NCBI GenBank assembly: GCA_009927275.1
Contig: RFNG01000157.1
Coordinates: 1 to 42,782, forward strand
Direction of reading: 5' to 3'
Source: Sphingobacteriia bacterium
GTDB taxonomy: Bacteria > Bacteroidota > Bacteroidia > B-17B0 > Aurantibacillaceae
Length of the DNA stretch: 42,782 nucleotides
In this document: positions 1 to 8,000 of the stretch, one piece after another
How the letters are laid out: each line of letters begins with the position of its first letter
How positions within the stretch are numbered: the first letter of the stretch is position 1
Translations under genes and position numbers: made by a program
Notes under the pieces: generated by a model
What the model saw: the letters and a program-made list of their open reading frames with translations, nothing else
Database searches by the model: none
Told to the model about the DNA's origin: nothing

Positions 1-80
1 GGGACGGGACTTGAACCCGTACGACTGTTAAGGTCACAGGATTTTAAGTCCTGCGTGTCTACCAATTCCACCACCCAGGC
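1..80 (-). tRNA. tRNA-Leu (anticodon TAA), 3' end cut by the window edge
   Basis: Read on the minus strand, the gene opens with the acceptor strand GCCTGGG at position 80. The anticodon stem CAGGA/TCCTG closes the loop CTTAAAA, so the anticodon is TAA, which reads UUA leucine codons. A long variable arm (GAC...GTC) confirms a class II tRNA. The T arm (CGGG TTCAAGT CCCG) is complete, but only the first three bases of the 3' acceptor strand fall inside the window. It lies downstream of tRNA-Gly on the same strand, with a terminator-like hairpin between them. Confidence 0.95.
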
Positions 81-87
81 AGGGGGT

Positions 88-109
88 AAAAAAAAGAGCC
101 CTTCGGCTC
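88..109 (-). terminator. Rho-independent terminator after tRNA-Gly
   Basis: On the minus strand a 5-bp hairpin GAGCC-GAAG-GGCTC (109 to 96) is followed by eight U residues (95 to 88). It starts 3 nt after the tRNA-Gly 3' end. It would separate tRNA-Gly from tRNA-Leu, so tRNA-Leu must depend on read-through or on a promoter in the few bases between. Confidence 0.7.
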
Positions 110-112
110 CGG

Positions 113-185
113 AGCGGAAAACGGGTCTCGAACCCGCGACCTTAACCTTGGCAAGGTTACGCTCTACCAACTGAGCTACTTCCGC
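113..185 (-). tRNA. tRNA-Gly (anticodon GCC)
   Basis: The minus strand shows the acceptor pair GCGGAAG/TTTCCGC, a D arm, an anticodon stem TAACC/GGTTA around the loop TTGCCAA (anticodon GCC), and a T arm CGGGTTCGAGACCCG. The discriminator base is U, as usual for glycine tRNAs. The next bases are CCG, so the CCA tail is not encoded and must be added enzymatically, unlike tRNA-Val at 13881-13958. It lies 49 nt downstream of the mutS stop codon and has its own -7 box at 204-211. Confidence 0.96.
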
Positions 186-203
186 TTTTCCCAAATGGGA
201 CTA

Positions 204-211
204 CAAATTTA
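204..211 (-). promoter_or_regulatory. -7 box of the tRNA-Gly promoter (TAAATTTG)
   Basis: An exact match to the Bacteroidota TAnnTTTG -7 element lies 18 nt before the mature 5' end of tRNA-Gly, in the gap after mutS. No clear TTG element is seen 17-23 nt upstream, so the call rests on the box and its position. Confidence 0.55.
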
Positions 212-234
212 TGAATTCTAGCTGAATAAAAAAA

Positions 235-2832
235 TTAGGTATCTAAATGGTTTTTTTGCCAATCTTGTAAAATCAATAAGGCATCCATAGGGCTAATATG
301 ATTTAAATTAAGTGCTAAAAGTGCCGCACGCAATTCAAGCGCCGCATCACTTGCATCATTTTCTGCTGGGCTATAATCGTTTGTCGGCGCCCATTGCAAT
401 TCAGTTTGAAAGGATTCGGAATGGTGATGGCGTTCTAATTCCTGTAATTTTAATTGTGCATCGCGTATAACAGACTCCGGCATGCCTGCCATTTTGGCTA
501 CGTGAATACCAAAGCTGTGAGCGCTGCCTCCTTCTTTTAATCGTCTTAAAAAAATAATATTGTTGTTATGCTCTTTTACGGAAACATTAAAATTTTTAAT
601 TCTGGAAAAATGCATGCACATTGAATTTAATTCGTGATAATGCGTTGCAAACAACGTTTTGGGACGTTTTGGATGATCGTGTAAAAATTTTGCTATGCTC
701 CAAGCAATTGAAATTCCATCATAGGTTGATGTGCCGCGACCAATTTCATCCATTAAAATTAAGCTTCCGGTACTGATATTATGTAATATGCTGGATGTTT
801 CATTCATTTCAACCATAAATGTAGATTCGCCGCTACTGATGTTGTCGCTGGCGCCAACGCGGGTAAATACACGGTCTGTTATGGGTAAAGTAGCCTCTGC
901 GGCGGGAACAAAGCATCCCATTTGCGCCATTATTACAATTAATGCTGTTTGGCGCAATACGGCCGATTTACCGCTCATGTTAGGGCCTGTAATCATCATC
1001 ATTTGTACCGTTTGCGGATCTAAATCAATATCGTTGGCAACATAGGATGTACCCTCTTTTAGTAAAGTTTCTATAACGGGATGTCGGCCTTGAATAATGC
1101 GTAGGGCTTGAGAATTAGTAAAGCAAGGCTTGCAGTATTTACGTTTAAAGGCAAGTTCGGCAAAATTGCACAATACGTCAATTTGTGCCATTTGCTGTGC
1201 TGTATGAATAAGTTCTGGAATATGCGTTAACAGGCGTTTGCATAATTCAGAAAATAATTCCTGTTCTATTTGCAAAATACGATCTTCAGCTCCTAAAATT
1301 TCTTCTTCGTATGTTTTTAATTCGGGTGTAATATACCGTTCGGCATTGGTGAGTGTTTGCTTACGTATCCAGCTAGGAGGCACTTTATCTTTATGCGCAT
1401 GGGTAACTTCAAGATAATAGCCAAAAACCGAATTAAAAGCAATTTTTAGAGAACTGATACCTGTATTTTGAATTTCGCGTTGTTGAATAGCAATAAGGTG
1501 TTGTTTACCCTCGTGTTTTAATTGTTGTAAGCGGTCGAGTGTTTCGTGGAGTCCATTTAAAAATACCGGGCCCTTTCCCAATTGTGCGGGGGCTTCATCC
1601 AAAAGCTGATCATGTAATAATTGGAAAGCGTGTAAGCACGAAGATGTTTCATGCGCAAGCTTTTGCAATGACGGAAAATCTGTTTTTAGCAGCAGTGCTT
1701 TAACAGTGCCAAGGGTTTCTAGTACTTTTTTTAATTGTACCAATTCGCGGGGGTTGCAGCGCAGAGCCCCAGCGCGAGATACCAGGCGTTCCATGTCACC
1801 CAGCTGATGTAATGCCGCTTTAAGCGGCACTCGCATTTCGCCGGCATTTAAAAATTGTTCCGTAATGTTTAAGCGGTTTTCAATTTCTATTTTATCAATT
1901 AAAGGAAATGCCAACCAACGGCGTAGCATGCGTGCGCCCATGGGGGTTTCACAACAATCTAAAGATTGCATCAGGGATAGTCCGTTGGTATGTTGGGGTT
2001 CTAAAAGCTCTAAATTTCGAAGTGTAAAGCGGTCTAAACCTAAAAACTGATTATTTTGCAAAACCTGCACTTGAGCCAAGTGCTTTAATTGCTGGTGCTT
2101 GGTTTCATTGAGGTAATACAATAATGCACCCGAGGCGGCAATGGCCAAGGTATGTGCCTCCAGTCCAAAACCCTTTAAAGAATGGGTACTCCATTGACGA
2201 GTTAATAATTCATAGGCCTGTTCAAAATTAAAAGCCCACCCATCTAAAGGAAAAATACAATCTAAAAATGTAAATGCCGATGTTAAGGCCTCCCGTTGTG
2301 GTTTTTCAAACAGTACTTCAGCCGGATTAAATTGACCCAACCATTGTTCAGCCTCTGCCTTGGAGCCTTCAGCTGTATAAAAAGCGCCGGTAGACACATC
2401 GCAAAAGGCCAATCCATAGCGCGTATTTTCTATTTTAACAGCAGCTAAATAATTATTTTTTTGATACTCTAAAACCGAATTGTTATAATGAGCTCCAGGT
2501 GTTACAAGTTCTGTAATGCCACGTTTTACAATACCTTTTACCAATTTTGGATCTTCTAATTGTTCGCAAATGGCAATGCGATAACCCGCCTTTAAGAGTT
2601 TAGGTAAATAACTATCTAGCGCGTGATGCGGAAAACCGGCCAGCTCAACATGCGATGCTGCACCATTGGCGCGTTTTGTTAATACTATACCTAAAATTTT
2701 AGAACTTACAATGGCATCGGTTCCAAACGTTTCATAAAAATCACCCACTCTAAATAATAAAATGGCATCCGGGTACTGTGCTTTAAGTTCAGCATACTGC
2801 TTCATTAAAGGTGTTTCTTTTACATCCTTCAC
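235..2832 (-). CDS. mutS: DNA mismatch repair protein MutS
   Basis: MutS recognises base mismatches and small loops in newly replicated DNA and, with ATP, recruits MutL. The 865 residues match full-length bacterial MutS. Domain I has the mismatch-wedging motif DFYE at residues 31-34. The C-terminal ATPase has Walker A TGPNMSGKS near residues 614-622 and the Walker B/signature run DEIGRGTSTYDG. The tail keeps the dimerisation segment (NHISPMDALLIL). The start is GTG at 2832: it places KETPLMKQY where the family has it, and the nearest upstream in-frame ATG is cut off by a stop. It is transcribed alone, divergent from the M48 gene. A near-match -7 box (TATTTTCG) lies 5 nt before the GTG. Confidence 0.98.
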   Translation of the reverse strand: MKDVKETPLMKQYAELKAQYPDAILLFRVGDFYETFGTDAIVSSKILGIVLTKRANGAASHVELAGFPHHALDSYLPKLLKAGYRIAICEQLEDPKLVKGIVKRGITELVTPGAHYNNSVLEYQKNNYLAAVKIENTRYGLAFCDVSTGAFYTAEGSKAEAEQWLGQFNPAEVLFEKPQREALTSAFTFLDCIFPLDGWAFNFEQAYELLTRQWSTHSLKGFGLEAHTLAIAASGALLYYLNETKHQQLKHLAQVQVLQNNQFLGLDRFTLRNLELLEPQHTNGLSLMQSLDCCETPMGARMLRRWLAFPLIDKIEIENRLNITEQFLNAGEMRVPLKAALHQLGDMERLVSRAGALRCNPRELVQLKKVLETLGTVKALLLKTDFPSLQKLAHETSSCLHAFQLLHDQLLDEAPAQLGKGPVFLNGLHETLDRLQQLKHEGKQHLIAIQQREIQNTGISSLKIAFNSVFGYYLEVTHAHKDKVPPSWIRKQTLTNAERYITPELKTYEEEILGAEDRILQIEQELFSELCKRLLTHIPELIHTAQQMAQIDVLCNFAELAFKRKYCKPCFTNSQALRIIQGRHPVIETLLKEGTSYVANDIDLDPQTVQMMMITGPNMSGKSAVLRQTALIVIMAQMGCFVPAAEATLPITDRVFTRVGASDNISSGESTFMVEMNETSSILHNISTGSLILMDEIGRGTSTYDGISIAWSIAKFLHDHPKRPKTLFATHYHELNSMCMHFSRIKNFNVSVKEHNNNIIFLRRLKEGGSAHSFGIHVAKMAGMPESVIRDAQLKLQELERHHHSESFQTELQWAPTNDYSPAENDASDAALELRAALLALNLNHISPMDALLILQDWQKNHLDT

Positions 2833-2902
2833 AATTACGAAAATATCATTTTTACAAGCATCATGATTTTGAATTTTAAAAATTAATAAAAATATGTTTT
2901 AT

Positions 2903-2910
2903 TATCTTTA
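2903..2910 (+). promoter_or_regulatory. -7 box before the M48 peptidase gene (TATCTTTA)
   Basis: TATCTTTA matches TAnnTTTG except for the last base and ends 4 nt before the ATG at 2915. A transcript from it would have almost no leader. No TTG element lies at the expected distance. Confidence 0.5.
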
Positions 2911-2914
2911 AGAA

Positions 2915-3814
2915 ATGTTTTTAAAGGGCTTTAAACCAGGTGTATATAAATTATTTCTTTGTATGTATTTATTGCAAGCCTGTTCCGCCACAGACTCCGC
3001 ATCTAGTGCATCCGAGTCGGCTGTGGAAGATTTAAAATCGCTTTGGAAATCAGGCAGCCAAAAAATAGAACAGGCATGGGATAATGCAGATCCTATTCAA
3101 ATAAACACCTTTAGAATAGAAGATGATATTCGCCTTGGAAAAACCACCGATTTGCAAATACAAAGCACACAAAAGATTATAGATGCCAAACAGTATCCTA
3201 AATTATACAACGAATTACAAAGTATTACCAATCAGTTTTTAGACCATGCAGATTTTGATCACAAGCTTGATTTTTTATGGAATGTAACAGTAATTGATGA
3301 CGACAGTATAGTTAATGCCTTTTGCACGCCCGGCGGATACATTTATATTTATACGGGTTTATTACGTTTTGTAGAATCAAAAGAAGAATTGGCCAGTATA
3401 ATTGGGCATGAAATGGCACATGCGGATAAGCGTCACGGCACAAGGCAGTTAACTAAACAAATGGGCATTCAACTAATTTTACAATTTTTAGCCGGTGATG
3501 CAGGTCCCGGACTTTTAGCGGAAATCACCGGTAATTTATTAAGTCTAAGGTATTCACGGGCATATGAGCGCGAAGCCGACGCCGCATCTGTTGCGTATTT
3601 ATGCAATGCCGGATACCCTGCAAATGGCGGCATGTTATTTTTTAAACATATATTAAAAAAAGATAAAGCGTTTAGAATGCAACTACTGAGCACACATCCA
3701 AACCCTGAGGAACGAATTAAAAACATAAACCAGTTGGCCTCGCAAAAATCTTGTTCTAATAAACTTAAATTGCCGCCGCAATATCATACCTATTTAACGG
3801 CGCTTTTGCCCTGA
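2915..3814 (+). CDS. M48-family zinc metallopeptidase, predicted lipoprotein
   Basis: A 299-residue membrane-anchored protease of the M48 (Ste24/Oma1/BepA-like) family, probably in envelope protein quality control. Residues 1-23 form a lipoprotein signal with lipobox LQAC, so Cys23 should be lipidated. The zinc site is HEMAH at 165-169. ExxAD at 218-222 supplies the third ligand Glu218. The SxHPxPxxRI-type segment near the C-terminus (STHPNPEERI) is typical of the family. Start: ATG 4 nt after a -7 box. The last 25 nt overlap the end of the convergent hydrolase gene. The physiological substrate cannot be read from sequence. Confidence 0.93.
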   Translation: MFLKGFKPGVYKLFLCMYLLQACSATDSASSASESAVEDLKSLWKSGSQKIEQAWDNADPIQINTFRIEDDIRLGKTTDLQIQSTQKIIDAKQYPKLYNELQSITNQFLDHADFDHKLDFLWNVTVIDDDSIVNAFCTPGGYIYIYTGLLRFVESKEELASIIGHEMAHADKRHGTRQLTKQMGIQLILQFLAGDAGPGLLAEITGNLLSLRYSRAYEREADAASVAYLCNAGYPANGGMLFFKHILKKDKAFRMQLLSTHPNPEERIKNINQLASQKSCSNKLKLPPQYHTYLTALLP

Positions 3815-4578
3815 GTGTTTTTTTTCTGTGCTAAAAGCCATGAAATGTAAATTGTATTGCTGTATACCTGATTCCAAATATTATGTTCAGCATTTTTAAA
3901 AAGGGTTAATTTACAAGGCGCCTTCATTGCCTTTAAAGCATTGCACATATCAACACTTCTGCAGGGTAGCACCAGTCGGTCTTTTGCACCATGAAATGCC
4001 CAAACCGGAACATTATAAAGTTTATGTGCCAGTAGTGTGTCGCCACCGCCACAAATGGGCATAATGGCTGCATAACGCTCTGGATTTCGCTGCGCCAATT
4101 CCCAGGTGCCAAATCCACCCATAGAAAGCCCGGTTATATATATTCGTTGCGGATTTAACACTGGGTTGTGTTTAAGGCAAGAGTCAAGTAATTCCGTTAC
4201 AAGTTTAAGAGGCCAGGAGGCCGAATCGGCCATACGGTGATCTTTGGCTGACCAATTGGTATTAACCCACTTTTCCTGTAAAGGACATTGAGGAACAATT
4301 ATATAATAGCTTTTAACGTGTAATACTTCTAGGGTATGCATCAGATGTTGCAGTCCCTGTGATTTCAATACGTGAAAATTATTACCCCGCTCTCCAGCTC
4401 CATGTAAAAACACAATTACTGGCACCTGAGCTATATTGTTAACAGTATCTATTTTTTTGTAAATACCCACGGGAATGCGTTGATGTGATTGTCCGTACCA
4501 AATCGAATCAAATCCTTGAGCTTTGAAACTTAATAAACATATGCATCCCAAAACAAGCGTGAGGTAGTATTTATACAT
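3790..4578 (-). CDS. Secreted alpha/beta-hydrolase (esterase/PHB-depolymerase-like)
   Basis: A 262-residue exported serine hydrolase. Residues 1-22 are a signal peptide. The oxyanion motif FLHGAGERGNN (58-67) is followed by the nucleophile elbow GLSMGG with Ser152. Asp200 (GAKDRLV) and His232 (AEHNIW) complete a plausible triad. Spacing and the HGxGERG motif resemble the phospholipase/carboxylesterase and poly-hydroxybutyrate-depolymerase-like esterases of Bacteroidota, which often act on acetyl or feruloyl esters of polysaccharides. The actual substrate is unknown, and no polysaccharide-utilisation genes lie nearby. The gene converges on the M48 gene with a 25-nt overlap, so neither has room for its own intergenic terminator. 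Confidence 0.85.
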   Translation of the reverse strand: MYKYYLTLVLGCICLLSFKAQGFDSIWYGQSHQRIPVGIYKKIDTVNNIAQVPVIVFLHGAGERGNNFHVLKSQGLQHLMHTLEVLHVKSYYIIVPQCPLQEKWVNTNWSAKDHRMADSASWPLKLVTELLDSCLKHNPVLNPQRIYITGLSMGGFGTWELAQRNPERYAAIMPICGGGDTLLAHKLYNVPVWAFHGAKDRLVLPCRSVDMCNALKAMKAPCKLTLFKNAEHNIWNQVYSNTIYISWLLAQKKNTQGKSAVK

Positions 4579-4655
4579 ACGTTAAATATCTTAAAAAATT
4601 AAAGGTTAACGTGTTGTAAAGTAACTAGGATATTAAAAAAATCAATTTCTAATAT

Positions 4656-4663
4656 TATCTTTA
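4656..4663 (+). promoter_or_regulatory. -7 box before the YugP-like protease gene (TATCTTTA)
   Basis: TATCTTTA ends 7 nt before the ATG at 4671. It is the same octamer as before the M48 gene at 2903-2910 and the barrel-protein gene at 29571-29578. No TTG partner lies at 17-23 nt. Confidence 0.5.
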
Positions 4664-4670
4664 CTGTATC

Positions 4671-5372
4671 ATGTTTGATCCTTTTTTACTTATCATTAGC
4701 CTTATATTTATGGGCTTAGGCCTGTTAGCCAGCTCACGTTTAAAATCTAAATTTGCGGCTTACAGCAAGCGTCCTTTATTAGCCGGATTATCTGGAAAAG
4801 CTATTGCTGAACGTATGTTACGTCAATATGGTATTACCGATGTTCGTGTTGAATCTGTGGCTGGCCAACTTACAGATCACTACAACCCATTAACTAAAAC
4901 GGTAAATCTAAGCCCCGATGTTTATAATGGTATGCATATAGCCGCTGCCGCTGTTGCAGCCCACGAATGCGGACATGCCGTACAGCACCATACAGCCTAT
5001 CCCTGGTTGCAAATGCGCAGTAAGCTTGTACCGGCTGTTCAAATTTCAAGTCAGATTTTAAGTTATCTTACTTTTGGTTTAGCCTTTTTAGCATATGGTA
5101 GCCCCCACCTAAGTAATACCATGCTAATGGTTTTTATTGTGCTGCAAAGTATAATTACAGCTTTTAGTTTAATTACTTTACCGGTTGAGCTGGATGCTAG
5201 TAAACGGGCTTTGGTATGGCTTGAGGATAGTCGTATTACACAATCGTACGAACAGGATGAAGCTAAAGATGCCTTAAAATGGGCTGCATATACCTACGTT
5301 ATTTCAGCCTTAGCTTCCGTAGCCACATTGCTGTATTATATTTGGCGATTCACCCAAAGTAACAGAGATTGA
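4671..5372 (+). CDS. YugP-like neutral zinc metallopeptidase (membrane)
   Basis: A 233-residue integral membrane protein of the Zn-peptidase_2 (YugP) family. An N-terminal membrane segment (about residues 4-21) is followed by a soluble region with the zinc-binding helix HECGH at 98-102 (context AAHECGHAVQH). Two or three further hydrophobic helices follow, with the family motif ELDAS (in TLPVELDASKRAL) as likely third ligand, then a final helix near the C-terminus. Length and motif order fit the family. Its role is not established; members are assumed to process membrane proteins. It is monocistronic, divergent from the hydrolase and convergent with the gene at 5492-6751. Confidence 0.92.
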   Translation: MFDPFLLIISLIFMGLGLLASSRLKSKFAAYSKRPLLAGLSGKAIAERMLRQYGITDVRVESVAGQLTDHYNPLTKTVNLSPDVYNGMHIAAAAVAAHECGHAVQHHTAYPWLQMRSKLVPAVQISSQILSYLTFGLAFLAYGSPHLSNTMLMVFIVLQSIITAFSLITLPVELDASKRALVWLEDSRITQSYEQDEAKDALKWAAYTYVISALASVATLLYYIWRFTQSNRD

Positions 5373-5491
5373 TATTTTACAAAATTTTGAATAACAAAAA
5401 AAACACGGGTCTCTGTTTTTACTTTAAATTCAAAATAACTTGTAACAAAAAAAATTGGTTGTAATTAAAAATTTTAAATGTTTGTGATTGC

Positions 5492-6751
5492 TCACAATTG
5501 CTGTGCAAAACCTTCTTTAATTTTATCGGCTTGGTAAGCACCACCATATAATTTATCTTTTACCTTACTAAATGCATTTATGGTGTATGCAACATCCTCA
5601 AGGGTGTGAACCGCTGTGGGTATTAAACGTAAAATGATCATGCCTTTAGGAACAACAGGATAAACAACCATAGAGCAAAACAAATTATAATTTTCACGAA
5701 GATCAATAACCATGTTAGTGGCTTCGGGTATTGAGCCTCTCATATAAACAGGTGTAACCATGGTATCGGTTACTCCTATATCAAATCCGGCTTCAACTAA
5801 TCCATTTTGCAGAGCTTTGGCAATTTTCCATAAAGTGGTTCGGTATTCGGGATGTTTACGCATTAGCTCAAGTCGTTTTAAAGCACCCATCACCAAAGGC
5901 ATGGGCATTGACTTTGCAAAAATCTGCGAGCGCATGTTGTAGCGCAAAAAAGTTATAACATCTTTGGTAGATGAAATAAAACCGCCAATTAATGCAAACG
6001 ATTTTGCAAACGTTCCAAAATAAATATCTACGCCATCTTGACAACCTTGTTCCTGACCCGTGCCACCGCCTTGAGGCCCCATTGTACCAATACCGTGAGC
6101 GTCATCTACAAAAAGTCTAAATGGATATTTAGATTTTAATGCAACAATTTCTTTAAGTTTACCCTGATCACCCCGCATACCGAAAACCCCTTCCGTAATC
6201 ACTAAAATACAGCCTCCGGTTTCGTGTGTTAATTTTTGTGCACGTTGCAATTGTTTTTCGCAATCGGCAACATCATTATGCTTAAATACAAATCGTTTAC
6301 CCATATGCAGGCGGACGCCGTCTAAAATACAAGCATGGCTTTCGGCATCATATACAATAACATCATGCCGGTCAACTAAGGCATCAATAGCACTTACCAT
6401 GGCCTGATAACCGAAATTACATAATATACTGTCCTCCTTTTGAACAAAGACAGAAAGTTCACGTTCAAGCTGTTCATGATGATCTGTATTTCCGCTCATC
6501 ATACGTGCACCCATGGGAAGCGCTAATCCAAATTGTTCAGAAGCTTTGGCATCGGTTTCACGTACTTCAGGATGATTGGCCAAACCTAAATAATTATTAA
6601 GACTCCAGTTTAATTGTGTTTTTCCTCTAAATCGCATATGTGGATTTATTTCGCCTTCCAGTTTAGGAAATGTAAAATAACCATGCGCAGATTGAGCATG
6701 TTCACCAATGGGTCCCAAATGGGTTTTAATTTTGTCAAATAAATCTTTCAT
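5492..6751 (-). CDS. PLP-dependent alpha-oxoamine synthase family enzyme
   Basis: A 419-residue fold-type I PLP enzyme of the family holding glycine C-acetyltransferase, BioF and serine palmitoyltransferase. These condense an amino acid with an acyl thioester and release CO2. Visible hallmarks are NNYLGLANHP near residue 52, the PLP-stacking segment NFGYQAMVSA, the cofactor-binding DDAHGIG, and the Schiff-base lysine in TFAKSF (about residue 250). The same form is common in Bacteroidota, where it is variously annotated as KBL, SPT or aminotransferase. It differs at the N-terminus from the Sphingobacterium-type SPT I remember, so I leave the substrate open: sphingolipid or sulfonolipid bases, or 2-amino-3-ketobutyrate. 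It starts 19 nt after the MFS gene, with its own -7 box in that gap. Confidence 0.85.
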   Translation of the reverse strand: MKDLFDKIKTHLGPIGEHAQSAHGYFTFPKLEGEINPHMRFRGKTQLNWSLNNYLGLANHPEVRETDAKASEQFGLALPMGARMMSGNTDHHEQLERELSVFVQKEDSILCNFGYQAMVSAIDALVDRHDVIVYDAESHACILDGVRLHMGKRFVFKHNDVADCEKQLQRAQKLTHETGGCILVITEGVFGMRGDQGKLKEIVALKSKYPFRLFVDDAHGIGTMGPQGGGTGQEQGCQDGVDIYFGTFAKSFALIGGFISSTKDVITFLRYNMRSQIFAKSMPMPLVMGALKRLELMRKHPEYRTTLWKIAKALQNGLVEAGFDIGVTDTMVTPVYMRGSIPEATNMVIDLRENYNLFCSMVVYPVVPKGMIILRLIPTAVHTLEDVAYTINAFSKVKDKLYGGAYQADKIKEGFAQQL

Positions 6752-6758
6752 AGGTATA

Positions 6759-6766
6759 CAAAATTA
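6759..6766 (-). promoter_or_regulatory. -7 box before the oxoamine synthase gene (TAATTTTG)
   Basis: An exact TAnnTTTG match on the minus strand inside the 19-nt gap between the MFS stop codon and the ATG at 6751, ending 7 nt before that ATG. It suggests the synthase is transcribed separately from pfkA and the exporter, although they run the same way. Confidence 0.5.
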
Positions 6767-6770
6767 GGGC

Positions 6771-8000
6771 TTATTTTGATTCTGTAATGGCAGAAACTGT
6801 ATAAGATTTAAGGTATTTAACAGAAATAAGCAGTGCCGTAAAAATAAACACAGCACCTATGGAAAATGCTATGCCGGGAAAGTAGATTATTTGGGCATTT
6901 GAGGTAGCCCAGGTAAAACTTTGTGTCATTAAAAGAGGCGATACAATTGTGGTTAAACTCATTAAAGCCGTTAACCCACCCTGCAGCATACCTTGTTCAT
7001 TTTCGGGCATGGTGCCACTCATTAATGATTGTAAATTTGGAATTGCAAGTCCTCCCATTGCATAGGGAAGCATAAAAACAAATAACATCCAGCTTTCGCG
7101 TGCAAAACTATATAAAAGCATACCGGATAAATATCCCAACAAGCCAATAAAAACACTCGCTCTGGCCCCAACACGACGTTTAAAAACACCAATGAGGCCG
7201 CCCTGCACAATAGAAATTAAAACACCTACAAAGCCTAATGAGTACCCAATCCACTGTGCATTCCAATGTACGGTTTCAATGCAAAAAAAAGTCCAAGTAC
7301 TTGGCATAACCTGACCTGCCATATGTAATAAAAAAAAGATGAGCATCAGGGGCCAAAGTTTAGTATTGGAAAATAAGTAGCGAAACACCAAAAATGGACT
7401 GCACGCTTGCCATGTTAACTTTTTTCGATGTTGAACAGACAGCGATTCAGGCAGTACAAAAAGGCCAAATGTAAAATTTAACAGTGAGCATACTGCTGCA
7501 GCAATAAATGGGGCGCGCAAGCCCCACTGTGCAAAAACCGAACCTAGTACCGGACCTAAAATAAATCCAAGTCCAAACGCAGCACCTATTAATCCAAAAT
7601 TTTGCGCCCGATTTTCCGAACTGCTAACATCGGCTATATAAGCTGATGCAGTAGTAAAACTGGCACCGCATATGCCGGCAATAATTCGGCCCACAAATAA
7701 CCAAGTTAAATTTGGAGCCCAAAATAAAATCAAATAATCAAGTCCAAAACCTGCTAACGCCGTTAGTAAAACGGGACGCCGGCCAAACCGATCGCTCAAT
7801 GCACCCTGAATGGGAGCAAACACAAAGGCCATGAGTGCGTATGCTACTTGCAACCAACCGGCCGTACTGGCAGCCATTGAGGTATTAGACCCGCTTAGCG
7901 ATTTAATTAATTCGGGTAGGGTAGGGATAATAATTCCTAATCCCATGCAGTCAAGCAAAATGGTTATAAAAATAAATACCAGTGCACGTTTGGAATTCAT
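6771..8000 (-). CDS. MFS drug-resistance-type transporter (TetA-like, 12 TM)
   Basis: A 409-residue proton-driven exporter of the major facilitator superfamily, DHA1/TetA-like branch. It has about twelve hydrophobic helices in two halves. The loop 2-3 signature DRFGRRP (70-76 from this start) and the motif-C-like GFILGPVLG in helix 5 mark antiporters. I chose the ATG at 8000 because it makes a 4-nt ATGA overlap with the pfkA stop codon; a longer reading would need a TTG 12 nt upstream. Overlap with pfkA implies coupled translation. The substrate cannot be inferred; TetA-like members in Bacteroidota are often not tetracycline-specific. Confidence 0.9.
   Translation of the reverse strand: MNSKRALVFIFITILLDCMGLGIIIPTLPELIKSLSGSNTSMAASTAGWLQVAYALMAFVFAPIQGALSDRFGRRPVLLTALAGFGLDYLILFWAPNLTWLFVGRIIAGICGASFTTASAYIADVSSSENRAQNFGLIGAAFGLGFILGPVLGSVFAQWGLRAPFIAAAVCSLLNFTFGLFVLPESLSVQHRKKLTWQACSPFLVFRYLFSNTKLWPLMLIFFLLHMAGQVMPSTWTFFCIETVHWNAQWIGYSLGFVGVLISIVQGGLIGVFKRRVGARASVFIGLLGYLSGMLLYSFARESWMLFVFMLPYAMGGLAIPNLQSLMSGTMPENEQGMLQGGLTALMSLTTIVSPLLMTQSFTWATSNAQIIYFPGIAFSIGAVFIFTALLISVKYLKSYTVSAITESK

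Noticed and set aside
731-1045. Plus-strand open frame of 104 codons inside mutS
   Set aside because: Antisense shadow of conserved MutS ATPase sequence with no recognisable domain or initiation signal.
5396-5420. Bidirectional terminator between the YugP-like gene and the oxoamine synthase
   Set aside because: Only a 7-bp, mostly A-T stem (AAAAACA/TGTTTTT) around an 8-nt loop; too weak to call.
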